DNA of 64,000 nt, from NCBI GenBank assembly GCA_964625225.1, contig CAZVAR010000002.1, positions 1 to 64,000 of the forward strand, written 5' to 3'. The position numbers were made by a program, and so were the translations under genes. Below, in pieces: positions 1 through 8,551 of this stretch. The first letter of the stretch is position 1. Every line of letters starts with the position of its first letter. Source of the DNA: CAZVAR01 sp964625225. GTDB taxonomy: Bacteria; Pseudomonadota; Alphaproteobacteria; JAJUGE01. Under the pieces are notes generated by a model. That model was given only the letters and a program-made list of their open reading frames with translations. It was not told the origin of the DNA and searched no databases.

Positions 1-1
1 C

Positions 2-409
2 ATCCATGGACGCTCGGACGCGACGCTCAATCCGGGCGGCGTGCGCATCGGCACGGCGGAGATCTACCGGCAGGTCGAGCAACTCGACGAGATCGTCGAG
101 TCGATCGTGATCGGCCAGGAATGGGACGGCGACACACGGGTCGTGCTGTTCGTGCGGCTGCGCGAGGGTGTTGCGCTCGATCAGGACCTGATCGACCGGA
201 TCAAGCGACGCATTCGCGAGAACGCCTCGCCGCGCCACGTACCCGCCAAGATCGTTGCGGTCGCCGACATCCCACGCACCCGGAGCGGCAAGATCGTCGA
301 ACTCGCCGTACGCGATGTGGTGCACGGGCGCCCCGTCAAGAACGTCGAGGCGCTGGACAACCCGCAGGCGCTCGAGCTGTACCGGGATTTGCCGGAACTG
401 CGGTCGTGA
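2..409 (+). CDS. Acetoacetyl-CoA synthetase, C-terminal part (partial)
   Basis: This is the last 135 codons of a gene that begins before the window; the frame is open from base 2. It reads [21 protein letters not shown], the ATP/AMP hinge region of acyl-adenylate-forming enzymes, followed by the C-terminal lid domain with the catalytic lysine motif RTRSGKIVE. The wording of the hinge and the ending ([17 protein letters not shown]) are typical of acetoacetate-CoA ligase rather than acetyl-CoA synthetase. The enzyme activates acetoacetate to acetoacetyl-CoA in the cytoplasm, in ketone-body or polyhydroxybutyrate turnover. Only the C-terminal domain is visible, so the substrate assignment rests on family resemblance. 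Confidence 0.85.
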   Translation: MHGRSDATLNPGGVRIGTAEIYRQVEQLDEIVESIVIGQEWDGDTRVVLFVRLREGVALDQDLIDRIKRRIRENASPRHVPAKIVAVADIPRTRSGKIVELAVRDVVHGRPVKNVEALDNPQALELYRDLPELRS

Positions 410-449
410 GGCCGGAGCGGTAAGAGGCGCCGGCACGACCGCGCCGCAC

Positions 450-755
450 TCAGGACGCCCAGTCCCCCGCGACCAGATGGCCCTGCTGCCAGTGCTCCCC
501 GGTTGCGAAGACGCAGGCGATGCCGGTCGGGGTGGTCAGGACGAAGGTCCAAGTCTTGCCGTCCGGGCTGGCGAACAGCTCCGCCGCGCGGCCGTCCTCG
601 GTGAGCCCCAGCGAGACGGGCTCTTCCCGGTGCTGATCTTTCAGCACGTCGGCCAGCGCATCGCGTGCGACGCACACGGCATGCGTCGGCATCTGCGCCT
701 GTGCGGCTATCGGAAGGGCGGCAAGAATACCGGCCGCGACTGTCAAACGAAGCAT
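450..755 (-). CDS. Small exported hypothetical protein
   Basis: A 101-aa protein of unknown function. The chosen ATG at 755 gives a textbook signal peptide (MLRLTVAAGILAALPIAAQA, cleavage likely after AQA); the longer upstream reading is Arg-rich and unlike coding sequence. The mature part is about 80 residues with two cysteines and the stretches SPDGKTWTFVL and GIACVFATGEHW, suggesting a small beta-rich periplasmic domain. It stands alone, tail to tail with the synthetase gene end. I do not recognise the family with certainty. Confidence 0.7.
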   Translation of the reverse strand: MLRLTVAAGILAALPIAAQAQMPTHAVCVARDALADVLKDQHREEPVSLGLTEDGRAAELFASPDGKTWTFVLTTPTGIACVFATGEHWQQGHLVAGDWAS

Positions 756-1119
756 CTCAGCCTCCAGTGACGCTTGTCGCGAGTATGACAATTCATCCCT
801 GTGCACGGTTCCCTGCCCTCGGCGGGATCGTCGAAGGCGGCGTCGGCACGGAGAGGCTCGGCTGCTTTCCGTAGGACGGGGCACGGATCACCCCCACTGG
901 CCCGATCGCGCGGGAAGAAGAGCGCTTCCGAATCGAGGCGCGTCGGCGTCGCCCGGTGTCCGACCGGCGGGACCCGCGGCCGACGGTGCTATCCCGGGAT
1001 CCCCCCGGTTCGTCGGGGGAATGGTTCGATGCCGCTGCTCAAGATCACCCAGCTCGCCGCGGCGGCGCGCGCTCGGCCGCGGCGATGCGGAAGGGCAGCC
1101 GGCCGCGTTGGCCCGGGGT
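756..1119. other. Intergenic region, no gene seen
   Basis: Between the small exported protein start and the DHDPS-family stop. Open frames here are Arg/Pro/Gly-rich shadows without a plausible start or family resemblance. It should hold the promoter of the exported protein. Confidence 0.5.
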
Positions 1120-2082
1120 CTACTTCGCCGCGGATCGGGCGCAGGCGGCGTCCAACTCGGCCAGCCGACGGTGCAGCCGCCCGACCAGGCCGTCGATCTC
1201 GGCGCGGCCGTCCGCGTCCAGGCGCGGCGCCGGCCAGCGCGCGAAGGCGGAGCGGAGGGCGCCGCGCCGACGCAGGATCTCCTTGCGGACTGCGAGGCCG
1301 TAGCCGGGTTGCTGCTCGTAGCGGACCAGCGGGAGGTAGGCGTCGAACAGGGCGGCAGCACCCTCCCGGTCGCCGGCGGTGAAGCGCTCCCAGACCCCTA
1401 CCAGCATCTCCGGATAGCCGAAGCCGGTCATGGCGCCGTCGGCTCCGCGACCGAGTTCCTCGAGATAGTAGAGGGCGCCGTTGCCGACCAGGATGCTCAC
1501 ACGCCGGCCGCCCTCCCGGCGCTCCTCGGCCCGGATCCGGGTCAGCTTGGCCAGGCCCGGGCAGTCCTCGTGCTTCAGCATGACGAGGCTGGGAAAGGCA
1601 TCGACCATCCGGTTCCAGAGCGGGACCGAGAGCGCCACGCCGGTCGATTGCGGGTAATCCTGGTAGACCACCGGAATGTCCGGCCCGAGCGCGTCGAGGA
1701 CGGTCTCGAAATAGGCGAAGATCTGCTCGTCGGTGCGAAGGCCGGCGGCCGGCGCGATCATGACGCCGCCCGCCCCGGCGTCCATCGATGCCTTGGCAAG
1801 GCGGGTCAGATCGCTCAGCGCCGGCGCGCTGACGCCGACCACGACCGGCACCCGCCCGTCCACGGTCCGGATCACCCGCAACGCGAAGCGTTCCGCCTCC
1901 TCGGCGGTCAGCTTGCTCGCCTCGCCCATCATGCCGAGGATGGTCATGCCGTGGACGCCGCGTTCCAGGTAGAACGCGACGAGTTGCTCCACGCCCTCGA
2001 AATCGACCGCGCCATTGTCCGTGAACGGTGTGGCCGAAATGATGTAGACGCCCTTCGCCTGCTCGGTCAGCCGCGCTGCCAT
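1120..2082 (-). CDS. Dihydrodipicolinate synthase family aldolase/lyase
   Basis: A 320-aa class I aldolase of the DapA/NanA superfamily (TIM barrel). The start at 2082 gives MAARLTEQAKGVYIISATPF and has a strong Shine-Dalgarno AAGGAGG seven bases upstream. The Schiff-base lysine is probably in VMLKHEDCPG and the barrel tyrosine region reads VYQDYPQSTG, which differs from the usual YNVPGRTG of true DapA. It is therefore more likely a catabolic aldolase/dehydratase acting on a 2-keto acid or aldol than the lysine-pathway enzyme. The stop codon of a broken HAD phosphatase gene lies inside its ribosome binding region, so the two were probably one operon. Confidence 0.85.
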   Translation of the reverse strand: MAARLTEQAKGVYIISATPFTDNGAVDFEGVEQLVAFYLERGVHGMTILGMMGEASKLTAEEAERFALRVIRTVDGRVPVVVGVSAPALSDLTRLAKASMDAGAGGVMIAPAAGLRTDEQIFAYFETVLDALGPDIPVVYQDYPQSTGVALSVPLWNRMVDAFPSLVMLKHEDCPGLAKLTRIRAEERREGGRRVSILVGNGALYYLEELGRGADGAMTGFGYPEMLVGVWERFTAGDREGAAALFDAYLPLVRYEQQPGYGLAVRKEILRRRGALRSAFARWPAPRLDADGRAEIDGLVGRLHRRLAELDAACARSAAK

Positions 2083-2083
2083 G

Positions 2084-2543
2084 TCATCCTCCTTGCGTCC
2101 TCGATCGGAGTATGTCGCGTGGCGCGGGCGGGTCAATCAGGCCGCGGAGCTGGCGCATGTCGTCGAACACGGCTGCCGCGCCGGCCGCGTACAGGGCGGC
2201 GCGCCAAGCGGGCCCGCGGGCGTGCCCGCCGCCGGCGAAGCCGAGCACGCGCATGCCGGCCGATCGCCTCGGTGACGTCCGGGATCGGCCGCAGAGAGTC
2301 CGTAAACGTCGCCAGCGTGCCCGCGTGAACGCGATCACGGAAATCGGGCAGCAGCGGGCGGCCGAGCTCGGCCTCGACCATGGCGAACACGGTGCGGAAC
2401 CGCAGCCCGGTAAAGCGCGCCTCGCAGTCCGCCGGCGCGATCGGATAGCCGGCCGCCGTCAGATGTTCGGCCAGGGCGCGGCTCGCGAGCGGTTCGCTAT
2501 CGACGAGCACGCCGTCGCAGTCGAAGATCAGGAGCTCCTACAT
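2084..2543 (-). pseudogene. HAD-family phosphatase remnant with internal deletion
   Basis: The N-terminal part reads IFDCDGVLVDSEPLASRALAEHL, a HAD hydrolase of the beta-phosphoglucomutase/6-phosphogluconate-phosphatase subgroup with the DxD nucleophile motif, and stays open to about IPDVTEAI. The C-terminal part (AGMRVLGFAGGGHA to the end, stop at 2084) is in a different frame. The middle of the protein, including the SSS and KPxPD motifs, is missing; about 150 codons remain of the usual 220 or so. At the 5' end the only ATG (2541-2543) is followed at once by TAG. I infer a decayed gene, though an assembly error is not excluded. Its stop TGA ends one base before the DHDPS-family ATG. Confidence 0.65.
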
Positions 2544-2590
2544 TCCTTCGACTGCGCCCCGATCGTGACGCCCCGCGGAGATCATAGCCG

Positions 2591-2956
2591 ATGCACCGTT
2601 CCGTTTCGCTCCTTGCCGCGGCGTTTCTCGCCCTCGCCGCGGCCCGGGCGGAGGCCGCCGCCACCGCCGAGACCGGCGCCGAACTGGCCGCCCAGTGCCA
2701 GGTGGTCCGATCCGGCGCGGCCGACTCGGCGCCGGGGATCAAGTGCCTCGCCTATCTGATCGGCCTGTTCGATGCACTGCGCACCTTCAGCGCCAATGCG
2801 CGCGACCCGCTGATCTGCCCGCCGCAGGGCATCGACGACAGGACCTTCGCCGAAGCCTATCTCCGCTGGGCGCAGTACAACCCGCACCGCCTCGGCCTCT
2901 ACCCGGTGGCGGGGGCGGTAGAGGCGATCGTCCAGGCCTTCCCGTGCGCGCGGTAA
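2591..2956 (+). CDS. Rap1a/Tai-family-like exported protein
   Basis: A 121-aa protein with a signal peptide (MHRSVSLLAAAFLALAAARAEA). The mature part has a conserved-looking cysteine arrangement (LAAQCQVV, GIKCLAYLIGLFDAL, LICPP, FPCAR) and the pattern of a helical Rap1a/Tai immunity-like domain, in which C..C-x-GY-x-x-G repeats are typical. Such proteins act in the periplasm; some neutralise type VI peptidoglycan amidase effectors, but many stand alone without a toxin, as here. GGAG nine bases before the ATG supports this start. No effector gene is adjacent, so an immunity role is only a possibility. Confidence 0.65.
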   Translation: MHRSVSLLAAAFLALAAARAEAAATAETGAELAAQCQVVRSGAADSAPGIKCLAYLIGLFDALRTFSANARDPLICPPQGIDDRTFAEAYLRWAQYNPHRLGLYPVAGAVEAIVQAFPCAR

Positions 2957-2995
2957 GGGCACGAGCGGCGGAGCGGCCGCGGCCCCCCCCCCCCG

Positions 2996-4510
2996 TCACG
3001 AGGCGGTCCGGGTCCGGGTCGGTCGGATGTCGAAGGCGATCGAGATGCGTTCGGTCGGCCCGTCGAACGGCACGGTGCGGTGATAGACGTAAGACGGGAA
3101 GAAGAAGGCCACCCCTTCCTCGGGCTGCATCAGGCGGACCGGCGGGAGACGACGGACCGGGAAGTTGTCGGAAGGGCGGCCGAACTCGATCCACCCGGAA
3201 TAGTCGCGATTGTGTCCGCCGCTGCCGAGACTGGGCGGGAGCTGAACATAGTACACCCCGCTCATCCAGCCGGTGGGATGGATGTGGGCGGCCTGATAGC
3301 CCTGGGCCTTCAGTACCGTGCCCCAGATGTCGAGGTCGTAGGCGACCGGCACGCGGTCGAGGAAGGGGTGGCCCGGCCGGGGTTCGAGACCGGCGAAGTA
3401 CCGGTCCAGCGCCCGGCGCAACATCCGCTCGAAGGCGGTGATCGTGCGGGTCGGATGTTGGAGCAGCAGCAGCACGTCCGCGCCGCCCGTGGTCGCGGTG
3501 CCCGGCGGCTCCCAGCGCAGCGAACGGTGCGTCATCAGGTCCCGGGCGAGGTCGCGGTTGAAGGCCGCCATGTTCGACCATCCGGATGGCGGCTGGAGGC
3601 GGACCGGCTGAATGGCCTCGAGCTCGGCGTTGATCGCGGCCTCGTCGGCGATGCCGAGCTCGGCCTGCGCGATCATGCGGTAGGCGATGCCGCGGCGGTC
3701 GAAAGGATCGATCGCCAGGCAGCACTCGAACGCCTCCAGAGCGCCGCGGGCGTCACCCTGGAGAAACCGGGCGACGCCGAGATTGATGCGGTAGAGAGCG
3801 CTCCTCGGGTTGAGGGCGATCGCGCGTTCGTAGGCTGCGGCGGCCCCCGCGAGATCGCCCTGCTTCTGCAGCGCGCTGGCGAGATTGTTGTGGGCCGGCG
3901 CATAGGACGGGTCGAGGGCGATCGCGCGCCCGTACGCGGCGATGGCCCCGGCGAGATCGCCGTCGTCCTGGAGGACATCGCCGAGGGCGGCATGCGTGTT
4001 CGCCCGCCCGGGTGCGAGCGCGATCGCGCGCCGGAACGAGGCGATCGCCTCCGGTATCTGCCGATTGTTCTTCAAGGCAACGGCGAGCGCTTCGTGACGC
4101 GCCGGTACGTCGGGTGCGGCGGCCACCGCGCGGGCATAGGCCGCTACCGCCGCGTCGAGCCGGTTCTGCGCCGCCAGCGCCTGCCCGAGATTGTGGTGAT
4201 AGGAGGCGGCGTTCGGATTCAGTCGGATCGCCTTGCCGATCAGCCGCTCGGCCCGTTGCGGCTCGCCGCGCTGCAGCGCCAGGACGCCCAGCAGGTTGAG
4301 CGCATCGGCGTTCTTCGGCTCGCCCTGAAGAACCGTCTTGCAGAGGCGTTCTGCGGCGGCGAGATCGCCGGTGTTCTGGAACTGGATAGCGCGCCTCAGC
4401 GCGTCGCGCGCGGTCAGCACGGCAGGCGGGACTCCCCTTCGCGGCAGGATCGATCCGCGTCGGCCGGGACGACGGCTGGTCGCCGTGCCCGAGTTCGAGC
4501 GCGCCGCCAT
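2996..4510 (-). CDS. TPR-repeat protein with C-terminal 2OG-Fe(II) oxygenase domain
   Basis: A 504-aa two-part protein. Residues about 30-290 are seven to eight tetratricopeptide repeats (pattern A-x-x-x-LG-x-x-L ... A-x-x-x-Y-x-x-A). Residues about 330-500 are a putative 2-oxoglutarate/Fe(II) dioxygenase domain: the HIHPTGWMSGVYYVQLP segment supplies metal ligands, SYVYHRTVPF a distal histidine and ERISIAFDI the arginine that would hold 2-oxoglutarate. Family members are cytoplasmic and their substrate is mostly unknown; the TPR part probably docks a protein partner. The start at 4510 was chosen because upstream residues are low-complexity; earlier ATGs exist to 4657. Confidence 0.85.
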   Translation of the reverse strand: MAARSNSGTATSRRPGRRGSILPRRGVPPAVLTARDALRRAIQFQNTGDLAAAERLCKTVLQGEPKNADALNLLGVLALQRGEPQRAERLIGKAIRLNPNAASYHHNLGQALAAQNRLDAAVAAYARAVAAAPDVPARHEALAVALKNNRQIPEAIASFRRAIALAPGRANTHAALGDVLQDDGDLAGAIAAYGRAIALDPSYAPAHNNLASALQKQGDLAGAAAAYERAIALNPRSALYRINLGVARFLQGDARGALEAFECCLAIDPFDRRGIAYRMIAQAELGIADEAAINAELEAIQPVRLQPPSGWSNMAAFNRDLARDLMTHRSLRWEPPGTATTGGADVLLLLQHPTRTITAFERMLRRALDRYFAGLEPRPGHPFLDRVPVAYDLDIWGTVLKAQGYQAAHIHPTGWMSGVYYVQLPPSLGSGGHNRDYSGWIEFGRPSDNFPVRRLPPVRLMQPEEGVAFFFPSYVYHRTVPFDGPTERISIAFDIRPTRTRTAS

Positions 4511-4748
4511 TCGCCAACATCCGCTCCCTCGCGTCAACAGCGATGGGCGTTCAGAGGATCGATCCGGTGATCCGGTCGGCCGCACCGGCCGCGCCGCGGT
4601 GCAGGTACGGCCGCAATGCGCACGGCCCCGTTCGGCCCGGACGGCCGCGCCGGACACCTTCCGTGCCCGGCGCGGCCGGAACCCGCCGAGGGTACGACGA
4701 ACCCGCCCGGGCAGATCGGCGCCGGTGCTGCGCCGGGCAGGCGCCGTA

Positions 4749-5612
4749 TCAGTGCGCCACCACCTTGCGATAGAGGTGCCAGGTGGCGTGGCCGAGCACG
4801 GGCATGACGATGATGAGACCGAGGAGCGCCGGGATCGACCCGATCACCAGGCTGCCCGCGACGATCAGTCCCCACGCGGCCATCGGACCCGGGTTCACAA
4901 GCACTGCCCGGACCGATGTCGCTATCGCCGTGCCGAGCCCCACGTCGCGGTCGAGCAGCAGCGGGAACGACACCACGCTGATCGCCAGCACCACCACGGC
5001 GAAGAGGAAGCCGACGCTGATGCCGACCACGATCATCACCCATCCCGCGGTGGTCGTGAATACGTCACGGACGAACGCTGTGATCGAGGCCGGCGGCTCC
5101 GGGCCAAGCGTGACCGCGTAGATCGCGTAGGCCGCGAGCAGCCAGAGCAGGAAGATCGCCAGCAGCAGAAGGCCCAGCACCTCGATCGCACCGAACGAGG
5201 GCGAGCGGACCACGCCGAACGCGTCCGCCCAGGTGATGTCGATACCCTGCTCGCGGCGCCGGCTCATTTCGTACAGGCCGATCGCGGCGACCGGCCCGAT
5301 CAGCGCGAAGCCGGATGCGAGCGGGAACAGCAGCGGCAGCATGTCGTAGCCGAACGTCAGCCGTGCCAGGATCAGGCCGACGATAGGATAGATCGCGCAG
5401 ATGAAAATGACGTCGGTCCGGTACGCCCCGAAGTCTCCGAGACCCTTGAGCAGTGCGTCCTTGAGATCGGCGACCTCGATCCGGCGGACCGCCGGGGGCG
5501 CCACGTCTCGATCCTGGTCGATGCGGTGCAGCGAGCGTCCCGCCCGTTCCACCGCCAGATTAGCCTGCCTGAGCTGGTCCCATCCCCACTCGATAGGGTT
5601 TCGAATGGCCAT
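4749..5612 (-). CDS. DUF2189 family integral membrane protein
   Basis: A 287-aa inner-membrane protein with about six hydrophobic segments (for example VIFICAIYPIVGLILARL, AIEVLGLLLLAIFLLWLLAA, AGWVMIVVGISVGFLFAVVV, AAWGLIVAGSLVIGSIPALL). The layout, including the N-terminal soluble lead with VRRIEVADLKDALLKGLGDF, matches the DUF2189 family of unknown function, often found in alphaproteobacteria. It lies between the TPR oxygenase and the phosphoribosyltransferase on the same strand but with spacers over 200 bases, so it is probably transcribed separately. Confidence 0.85.
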   Translation of the reverse strand: MAIRNPIEWGWDQLRQANLAVERAGRSLHRIDQDRDVAPPAVRRIEVADLKDALLKGLGDFGAYRTDVIFICAIYPIVGLILARLTFGYDMLPLLFPLASGFALIGPVAAIGLYEMSRRREQGIDITWADAFGVVRSPSFGAIEVLGLLLLAIFLLWLLAAYAIYAVTLGPEPPASITAFVRDVFTTTAGWVMIVVGISVGFLFAVVVLAISVVSFPLLLDRDVGLGTAIATSVRAVLVNPGPMAAWGLIVAGSLVIGSIPALLGLIIVMPVLGHATWHLYRKVVAH

Positions 5613-5869
5613 GTTGGTTCCTCCCGAACCGCTGGTTCGAGGGGTCGTGGGCTGCCCATGGCTCGACGCCCGACCCGGCCGCCGGTCACGAGAGCTCCGC
5701 GACCCGCCGTGCCGCCGAGCATACGCCGATTCGCCGGCCGCTTGAATGCCCGTGTGCGGACTTCAGGCACCGGCTCACCGGCAGGGGGCGGCGGGACGCC
5801 GTCGACGGTCCGCGCCTCCCCCTCCGCGCGCGACGGCGGGCGATGTCCGCCAGGACGGATACCGGTGCC

Positions 5870-6535
5870 CTAACCCGGCTCCGGGCCGGGGCGTGGCGCA
5901 TCGAGCAAGGCGATCACCTCGGCGTCGTCGAGTTGACGGAAGTCGCGATAGTGCGCACCGACCGCGATGAACGGGTCGGGCATTGCGAGCACGACGACCT
6001 CGTCCGCCTCCTCCCGCAGGCGCTCGACGATATCCGCCGGCGCGACCGGCACGGCGAGCACGAGCCAACGCGCACCGGCACGGCGCACGGCGCGCAGGGC
6101 GACCCGCACCGTTGCCCCCGTCGCGATCCCGTCGTCGACGACGAGGGCGGCTCGGCCGGCGACATCGGCCGGGGTACGGCCTTGCAGGTAGACGGCTCGC
6201 CGCCGCTCGATCTCCTCGACCTGACGTGCGCGTTCCGCCTCGATATAGCTTTCCGGAATGCCGAGGCTCTGCACGACATCCTCGTTCAGCACGGTGTGCG
6301 GATAGCGGCCGTCGACGACGGCGCCGACCGCCAGTTCGGGCTGCCAGGGGGCGCCGATCTTGCGTACCAGCAGCAGATCGAGCGGCGCGTCGAGCGCCGC
6401 GGCGATCTCGTACCCGACCGGTACGCCGCCGCGCGGCAGCGCCAGGACCACGGGGCGACCCGCCTTCAGGTGTAAAAGTTTCTGCGCGAGCCGGCGTCCG
6501 GCATCGTGCCGGTCCTGGAACAGGAGATCGCTCAT
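5870..6535 (-). CDS. Phosphoribosyltransferase family protein
   Basis: A 221-aa type I phosphoribosyltransferase fold protein. The PRPP-binding loop is VVDDGIATGATVR (residues 132-144), with LALPRGGVPVGYEIA near residue 35 forming the pyrophosphate loop. The family is distinct from the purine and pyrimidine enzymes and typically occurs beside or fused to a dienelactone-hydrolase-like protein. Here its ATG overlaps the stop codon of a broken hydrolase gene by four bases (ATGA at 6532-6535), which preserves that arrangement. The reaction is unknown. The protein itself looks intact. Confidence 0.85.
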   Translation of the reverse strand: MSDLLFQDRHDAGRRLAQKLLHLKAGRPVVLALPRGGVPVGYEIAAALDAPLDLLLVRKIGAPWQPELAVGAVVDGRYPHTVLNEDVVQSLGIPESYIEAERARQVEEIERRRAVYLQGRTPADVAGRAALVVDDGIATGATVRVALRAVRRAGARWLVLAVPVAPADIVERLREEADEVVVLAMPDPFIAVGAHYRDFRQLDDAEVIALLDAPRPGPEPG

Positions 6536-6900
6536 GCCGCCCGGCTCCGCAGCCGGTCGGCGACCCAGGGTCGGCCGAGATCGATCCCCGTCTCCATCGC
6601 ACCCTGCTCCTCGGACCGGTGGCCGGCACCGTCGATGATAGCAATCTCCGGCTCGTTCGGGAGCCGGTCGATGCCTTCCGCTTCAGCGCCGGCACCTCGA
6701 GATCCACGCTGCCGACGATCAACAGGCTCGGCGCCCGCACCTTCGGAAGGACATCGCCCACGAGGTCGGGCCGGTCTTCGCGGGAGACGATGGCACCGAC
6801 CGGATGCGGCGAGAGCGTGGTCGCGACCAGCGCAGCCGCCGCACCGGTGCTCGCGCCGCAGATTCGCCTGTCCGCCGATCCAACCGGTCGCCAGCACCAG
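6532..6900 (-). pseudogene. Alpha/beta hydrolase (dienelactone hydrolase-like) remnant
   Basis: Recognisable hydrolase sequence is split over two frames. One frame gives the nucleophile elbow and following strand, CGASTGAAAALVATTLSPHP, then LPKVRAPSLLIVGSVDLEVPAL. Near 6675-6690 the homology moves to another frame that continues RLPNEPEIAIIDGAGHRSEE and ends at the stop at 6532. The N-terminal half is absent: upstream of about 6900 the sequence runs straight into an unrelated signal-peptide-coding fragment. The ending overlaps the phosphoribosyltransferase start (ATGA), so the two were once translationally coupled. A frameshift plus a 5' deletion is the simplest explanation. Confidence 0.6.
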
Positions 6901-7051
6901 CCGGTGCCTGTGCCGCCGCCTGCCTGATAGCGATCGGCACGTCGGTGGCGGTGCCGAGCCCGACCGGGGCAGTGACGGCCGCCGAGGTCAGCAGGGCCGC
7001 GCCAAGGACGGTCCACAGCGTGCCGCGGGAGTCTCTGATAGGATTCTCCAT
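6901..7051 (-). pseudogene. 5' fragment of an exported protein gene
   Basis: From the ATG at 7051 the sequence codes for MENPIRDSRGTLWTVLGAAL, LTSAAVTAPVGLG and IRQAAAQA, a plausible signal peptide or membrane anchor. After about 45 residues it becomes Arg-rich nonsense, where the hydrolase remnant begins in another frame. I read this as the head of a small exported protein joined by a deletion to the tail of the hydrolase gene. It is too short to name. Confidence 0.4.
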
Positions 7052-7149
7052 GTCAGCGTCGCCTCTTGCATCGGAGTATCCGATGTTTCGGGAACGAAGC
7101 GTTTTGGCTGGTGTGTGCCGATATCGACGGGAGGCGGCTCCAGCGCCGG

Positions 7150-7438
7150 TCAGGCGCTTCCCGGCACCTCGTATTCGTGAACGAACTCGATTACCGCGCG
7201 GGCATCGTCGTTCGCCTGTGCGAACGCATGTATCCCGGGCTCGGAATCGTTCTGGCCGCCGAATACGGCGTCGATGATCGGCACCGTCACGGTCGCGTAG
7301 TTTCCGTCCCCGGTGGCCGTGAGATAGGTGACCGTACCGGAATAAGTCGCCGCACGATCGTAGGAGAAGTTCGAAACACCCGGATAGGGTCCGGCTTGCC
7401 CACGGTTCGTTCGTCGCGCTCAGCGCAACGGCGAGCAT
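7150..7438 (-). pseudogene. Small exported protein gene, probably frameshifted
   Basis: One frame, ending with TGA at 7150, reads as convincing protein: GPYPGVSNFSYDRAATYSGT, VTYLTATGDGNYATVTVPII, DAVFGGQNDSEPGIHAFAQA and VIEFVHEYEVPGSA. It lacks a start codon, because a TGA lies about 86 codons upstream of the end. The neighbouring frame has an ATG at 7438 (MLAVALSATNEP) that would join it after one frame change near 7400. The composition (Gly/Thr/Tyr/Asn) suggests a beta-rich exported domain. No family recognised. A sequencing error would give the same picture. Confidence 0.4.
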
Positions 7439-7519
7439 AACGCCATGGCCGTTCTGGCGGGCAGGACAGCGCCCTATGTTCCCGGTGGAGCAATGCCGCT
7501 CAAGCCAGAGGACCTTACG

Positions 7520-8452
7520 ATGCTCACCCAGATCAAGGGCCTGCACCACGTCACCTCGTTGGCCGCGGACGCGCAGGAGAACAACGACTTTTTCACGAAA
7601 GTGCTCGGTCTGCGCCGCGTCAAGAAGACGGTGAACTTCGACGCACCCGACGTCTATCACCTCTACTACGGCGACGAGCTCGGTACTCCCGGAACGATCA
7701 TGACCTACTTTCCCTTCCCGCATATCGTGAGGGGGAGGCGCGGGGCCGGCGAGGTCTCCGAGACGGCGTTCTCGGTGCCGAAAGGCGCGTTCGGCTACTG
7801 GAAGGAGCGCTTCGACCGCTACGGCGTGACCGGGGTGCAGGAGCAGGAGCGCTTCGGTGAGACGCGCCTGCGCTTCCTCGGCCCGGACGGCGACGGCTTC
7901 GCGTTGGTCGAGGTGGAGGGCGACCTGCGCACGCCCTTCGCAGGGGGGCCAGTGCCGGCGGCCGAGGGCGTGCATGGCTTTCACGGCGTGACCATCAGTC
8001 TCCGCGATGGCGGTGCGACCGCCGTGCTGCTGAAGGCCATGGGCTATGAGGAGATCGACCGTCAGGGTGCGCTGACCCGGTACTCGATCGGGAGCGGCAA
8101 CGGCGCGGACTTCGTCGATCTCGAGGTGCTGCCCGACGCGGCGCCGGCCCGACAGGGCGCGGGTTCGGTGCACCACGTCGCCTTCGCGGTGGAGGATCGC
8201 GCGGCCCAACTCGAGGTGCGCGAGGCGCTGGTCGACGCGGGTCATCACGTCACGCCGGTGATCGACCGCAACTATTTCTGGTCGATCTACTTCCGTACGC
8301 CGGGCGGGGTGCTGTTCGAGGTGGCGACCAACGAGCCGGGCTTCGATCGCGACGAGGATCGCGCGCAGCTCGGTCAGGCGCTGAAGATTCCGGCCCAGCA
8401 CGCCCATCTGCGCGACCGGATCGAACGGTCTCTGACTCCCATCACCGACTGA
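7520..8452 (+). CDS. VOC-family ring-cleaving dioxygenase-like protein
   Basis: A 310-aa cytoplasmic protein with two vicinal-oxygen-chelate (glyoxalase/bleomycin/dioxygenase) modules, of the MhqO/MhqE type often annotated as ring-cleaving (hydroquinone-type) dioxygenase. Likely metal ligands are His in LHHVTSLAAD near the start, His in SVHHVAFAVED in the second module and Glu in GVLFEVATNEPGF near the C-terminus. The start at 7520 follows GAGGA; an in-frame ATG at 7445 would add 25 residues without family resemblance. It is a single gene. The substrate is not predictable; quinone or hydroquinone detoxification is the usual role. Confidence 0.8.
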   Translation: MLTQIKGLHHVTSLAADAQENNDFFTKVLGLRRVKKTVNFDAPDVYHLYYGDELGTPGTIMTYFPFPHIVRGRRGAGEVSETAFSVPKGAFGYWKERFDRYGVTGVQEQERFGETRLRFLGPDGDGFALVEVEGDLRTPFAGGPVPAAEGVHGFHGVTISLRDGGATAVLLKAMGYEEIDRQGALTRYSIGSGNGADFVDLEVLPDAAPARQGAGSVHHVAFAVEDRAAQLEVREALVDAGHHVTPVIDRNYFWSIYFRTPGGVLFEVATNEPGFDRDEDRAQLGQALKIPAQHAHLRDRIERSLTPITD

Positions 8453-8551
8453 CCGCATTCGGCCGCGGCTTCGTCGGGTTGCCGGTGCGCAGGGGAGCCA
8501 TGGGGCCGGGCTTCGAGAGCCACGGCCATGGCGCAACGGCGCGGGGGCGGG

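Noticed and set aside
2591..2956. Type VI secretion immunity gene
   Set aside because: The protein resembles Rap1a/Tai-type domains but no effector or secretion gene is adjacent, so only the domain resemblance is reported.
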